Of a stretch of 64,000 bases of DNA, positions 61,901 through 64,000 are shown piece by piece. The position numbers were made by a program, and so were the translations under genes. The notes beneath the pieces were generated by a model that was given only the letters and a program-made list of their open reading frames with translations, searched no databases and had not been told where the DNA came from. This DNA is from Larus michahellis (lineage: Eukaryota > Chordata > Aves > Charadriiformes > Laridae): contig NC_133906.1 in NCBI RefSeq assembly GCF_964199755.1, positions 15,721,378 to 15,785,377 on the forward strand, written 5' to 3'. How positions within the stretch are numbered: position 1 is the first letter of the stretch; the number at the start of each line of letters is the position of its first letter.

Positions 61901-64000
61901 CTGGAACATAAATCCCATGAATTCCCCGCCGTGTGTGGCGGAGGCAAGCGGGATTAGTTCTCTTCCTTTTTCAGCAGGCTCTGGACACGTCAACTGGAGC
62001 TGAGCTGTCTACAAAGGGAAACGAAGAGGATTATGAGATCTTTATCAGGATCTTTTTACAAGACTGATGTGTGAAAGCAAGAGCGTGGTGCGAAGGAGCA
62101 TCTGCCACGTCGTTAACACATAGAAGATGGAAAGAAGACCCAAAAGGCGAGCGCGGGAGCATTTGGGGTGAAGAAGCTGTTCAAAAAAGACCTAAAAAGA
62201 CACAGAAGGGAAATCTTTTCCCTTGATACTAGCACTGATAGTGAAAACGGGTAACAAAGTGAGAGCGTGGGATGAGATGGGATATATCTCATACCAACAC
62301 ATTGACGGGCTCATGGTTAACGTAATTTCCCGTCAGTTAACTGAATCCTTTGCTGAACTCCTGACCCAAGCCAGGCTCCAAGAGTAAAATGAATAAAGGA
62401 TCACCTATTTATTCGTCGGAATAAATTCTGCTGAGTTTAAAACAAGAGCACAACAAACACGCTCAGAGCTATTTCCAGTGCTTTTGCTCAGAGTCTGTGA
62501 AAAGGAGAGCAGAGGCTAGTCTGGGGGAAAAAAATCTGACCTGAAATCAGCAGTAATTAGAGATCAAAATGAAATGGAGATTCAGCCTGTTGCAGAGGTG
62601 TGGATTTTACCAAATGTCACTATAACTTTTTATTATGGGAATTATTGCTTATACTATTATGAGGATAGTAGAAATGTAATGTGGCAGGCAAATACAAAAA
62701 TCCTTTTAATTCTATGCTGTTGATGATTTCTCCTAAAAATATTACTGGAGAGGTGGAAAGGTGGGGTTTTTTCACGAGCTCTCCTTCTGGCCTTTCTGTG
62801 CAGCTCACAGAACAAAGTAAAAAATATTTATGCTCTTAATGATTCAGTAATTGCAGCCTTCAGATTTGTTTATACAGGAAAAGCTTTTTAAATAATAGAT
62901 GTTTATTATTGCTGAAGATTTCTTCGTTTTGGCTTAGGGTATGTCTTGAGATTCCTCCCTTTTATCGGAGCAGCTGTTATTTCTGCGTATTGCTTACTCT
63001 GGAATGTATATGGAAGTGTCTATTTGTGTAAGTGCAATTTTCTACGTGATTGATTTTAGAGTATTTGTATGAATGTGCAGAGAGTCCGCTGCCCATGGAT
63101 TTCATTTCAAACTAAACATCCGTCTGAAAGCAGAGGTTAAAACAAGTGCAAACCAAAGCAATGGTCATTCACAAATAAGCTTGTCACAGTCTGATAGCCT
63201 TAGTATATTTGAATATTTCTTTGCAACAGTTGAACCGCTCTCAAGCAGATCCGCAGAAGCTAATTGAAGGCTCAGGCAGTACAGAGAGTCCTGCTGGAGA
63301 GGAACAATGAATAAGGACGCACTGGAGAAGAACGAGGAGGCAGCAGGACCGGGAGGGAGGGATGTGAAGGAAGGAAACCAGCAGTGGTAGAAAAAACAGT
63401 GAATTTGCCTGCGGGGTTTGCGGGAGATGCTTTTCCACGTGAGCTCTCTGCTGCCCAAATGGCAAATGCACCGGCTCTGCCCACCTCCCTGCGCGCTGAG
63501 TGTTTTCCAGCCCTGCCTTTGCCTTGCTCTGTGTGTCTCAGCACAAGCGATCCAGACTTTCTGGGGCAGGAAAAGCAGCGTGTCACTCAGGGGAGCCAGG
63601 ACGCGTGCCAGCGCTGGGCGCAGGAAGGCGGCAGGGCTGCCCCAGCCCTCCCAGCCCTGACCCCTCGCAGCCGCTCGTCCCTCCTCCGCCACCGTTTGCT
63701 CCGTCCCCAGGAAAACACTTTGCTGGGAAACATCTTTGCCAAGTTCATTTCCCACATTTTAGGTTCAACAAACTTCTGTGGACTAGGGCGTGGGGTTTGG
63801 TGTCTTGAGGACATCAGCCCTCGTTTTGGAAGGTCATGATGGAACATGGTGATCCTGGTGAGCTCATCCTAGGACAGGCAGCTTCTGGGGGAAGATGCTC
63901 TTCCCAGGATCTGGGGTTCCTGCTCCTTGGGGGTGTCCAGGAAAGAAGTTCATGGGTCTGTAAACCAGCTGCATGAATGAGATGGACGTTGCCATTCCCA

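Larger units (their letters stand above)
46716..64000. other. About 17 kb without a recognised gene
   Basis: By conserved order TGFBI should follow LECT2 to the right, but I find no fasciclin-domain exon or TGFBI-like first exon here. GC-rich stretches at about 58.4-59.3 kb and 63.4-63.7 kb give long overlapping frames on both strands without domains. AT-rich stretches with homeodomain-type motifs occur at about 50.2-50.6 and 51.6-51.7 kb. Confidence 0.5.

Noticed and set aside
35130-64000. TGFBI or IL9 exons expected from conserved synteny
   Set aside because: I looked for fasciclin-like, EMI-like and short cytokine exons and could not support any. TGFBI probably starts beyond the right edge.

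Overview
The window is vertebrate nuclear DNA, almost certainly from a bird. The evidence is: (i) a two-domain MIM-1 (myb-induced myeloid protein 1) gene, which is best known from birds; (ii) CR1-type LINE fragments with the avian 3' end (CCATTCTATGATTCT); (iii) compact introns; and (iv) the gene order FBXL21 - LECT2 family, which matches the segment equivalent to human 5q31 (chicken chromosome 13). The species cannot be named from the sequence alone.

Layout. 1-5.2 kb: no recognised gene; two possible small exons at the extreme left edge and two perfect short inverted repeats. 5.2-6.0 kb: a CpG island, taken as the FBXL21 promoter and non-coding first exon, with a canonical E-box. 5.65-13.4 kb: a long first intron. 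13.5-18.2 kb: FBXL21 (+), four coding exons, 436 codons, intact. 21.5-26.2 kb: MIM-1 (-), seven coding exons, 319 codons, two tandem LECT2 domains, TATA box and Myb and C/EBP-like sites upstream. 32.5-35.1 kb: LECT2 (-), four coding exons, 153 codons, with its own TATA box. 35.1-64 kb: about 29 kb with no gene I can recognise. It contains two CR1 fragments in opposite orientation, simple repeats and a degenerate 51-bp tandem duplication. TGFBI, the next gene in the conserved order, was not found and probably lies to the right.

How the genes relate. FBXL21 encodes an F-box/LRR protein that targets cryptochromes in the circadian clock. MIM-1 and LECT2 are head-to-tail paralogues. Every LECT2 unit has the same exon-phase pattern (1-2-1), so the exon 2-4 cassette could be duplicated without breaking frame. 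MIM-1 is that duplication made into one secreted protein. The duplication is visible in the introns as well as in the exons. The first-domain copy has also acquired a GC-AG intron and has lost the ancestral stop codon next to a new splice donor.

I did not find an unknown biological system. The strongest points are the fine structure of MIM-1 and a Myb-site cluster about 2.5 kb upstream of its promoter.
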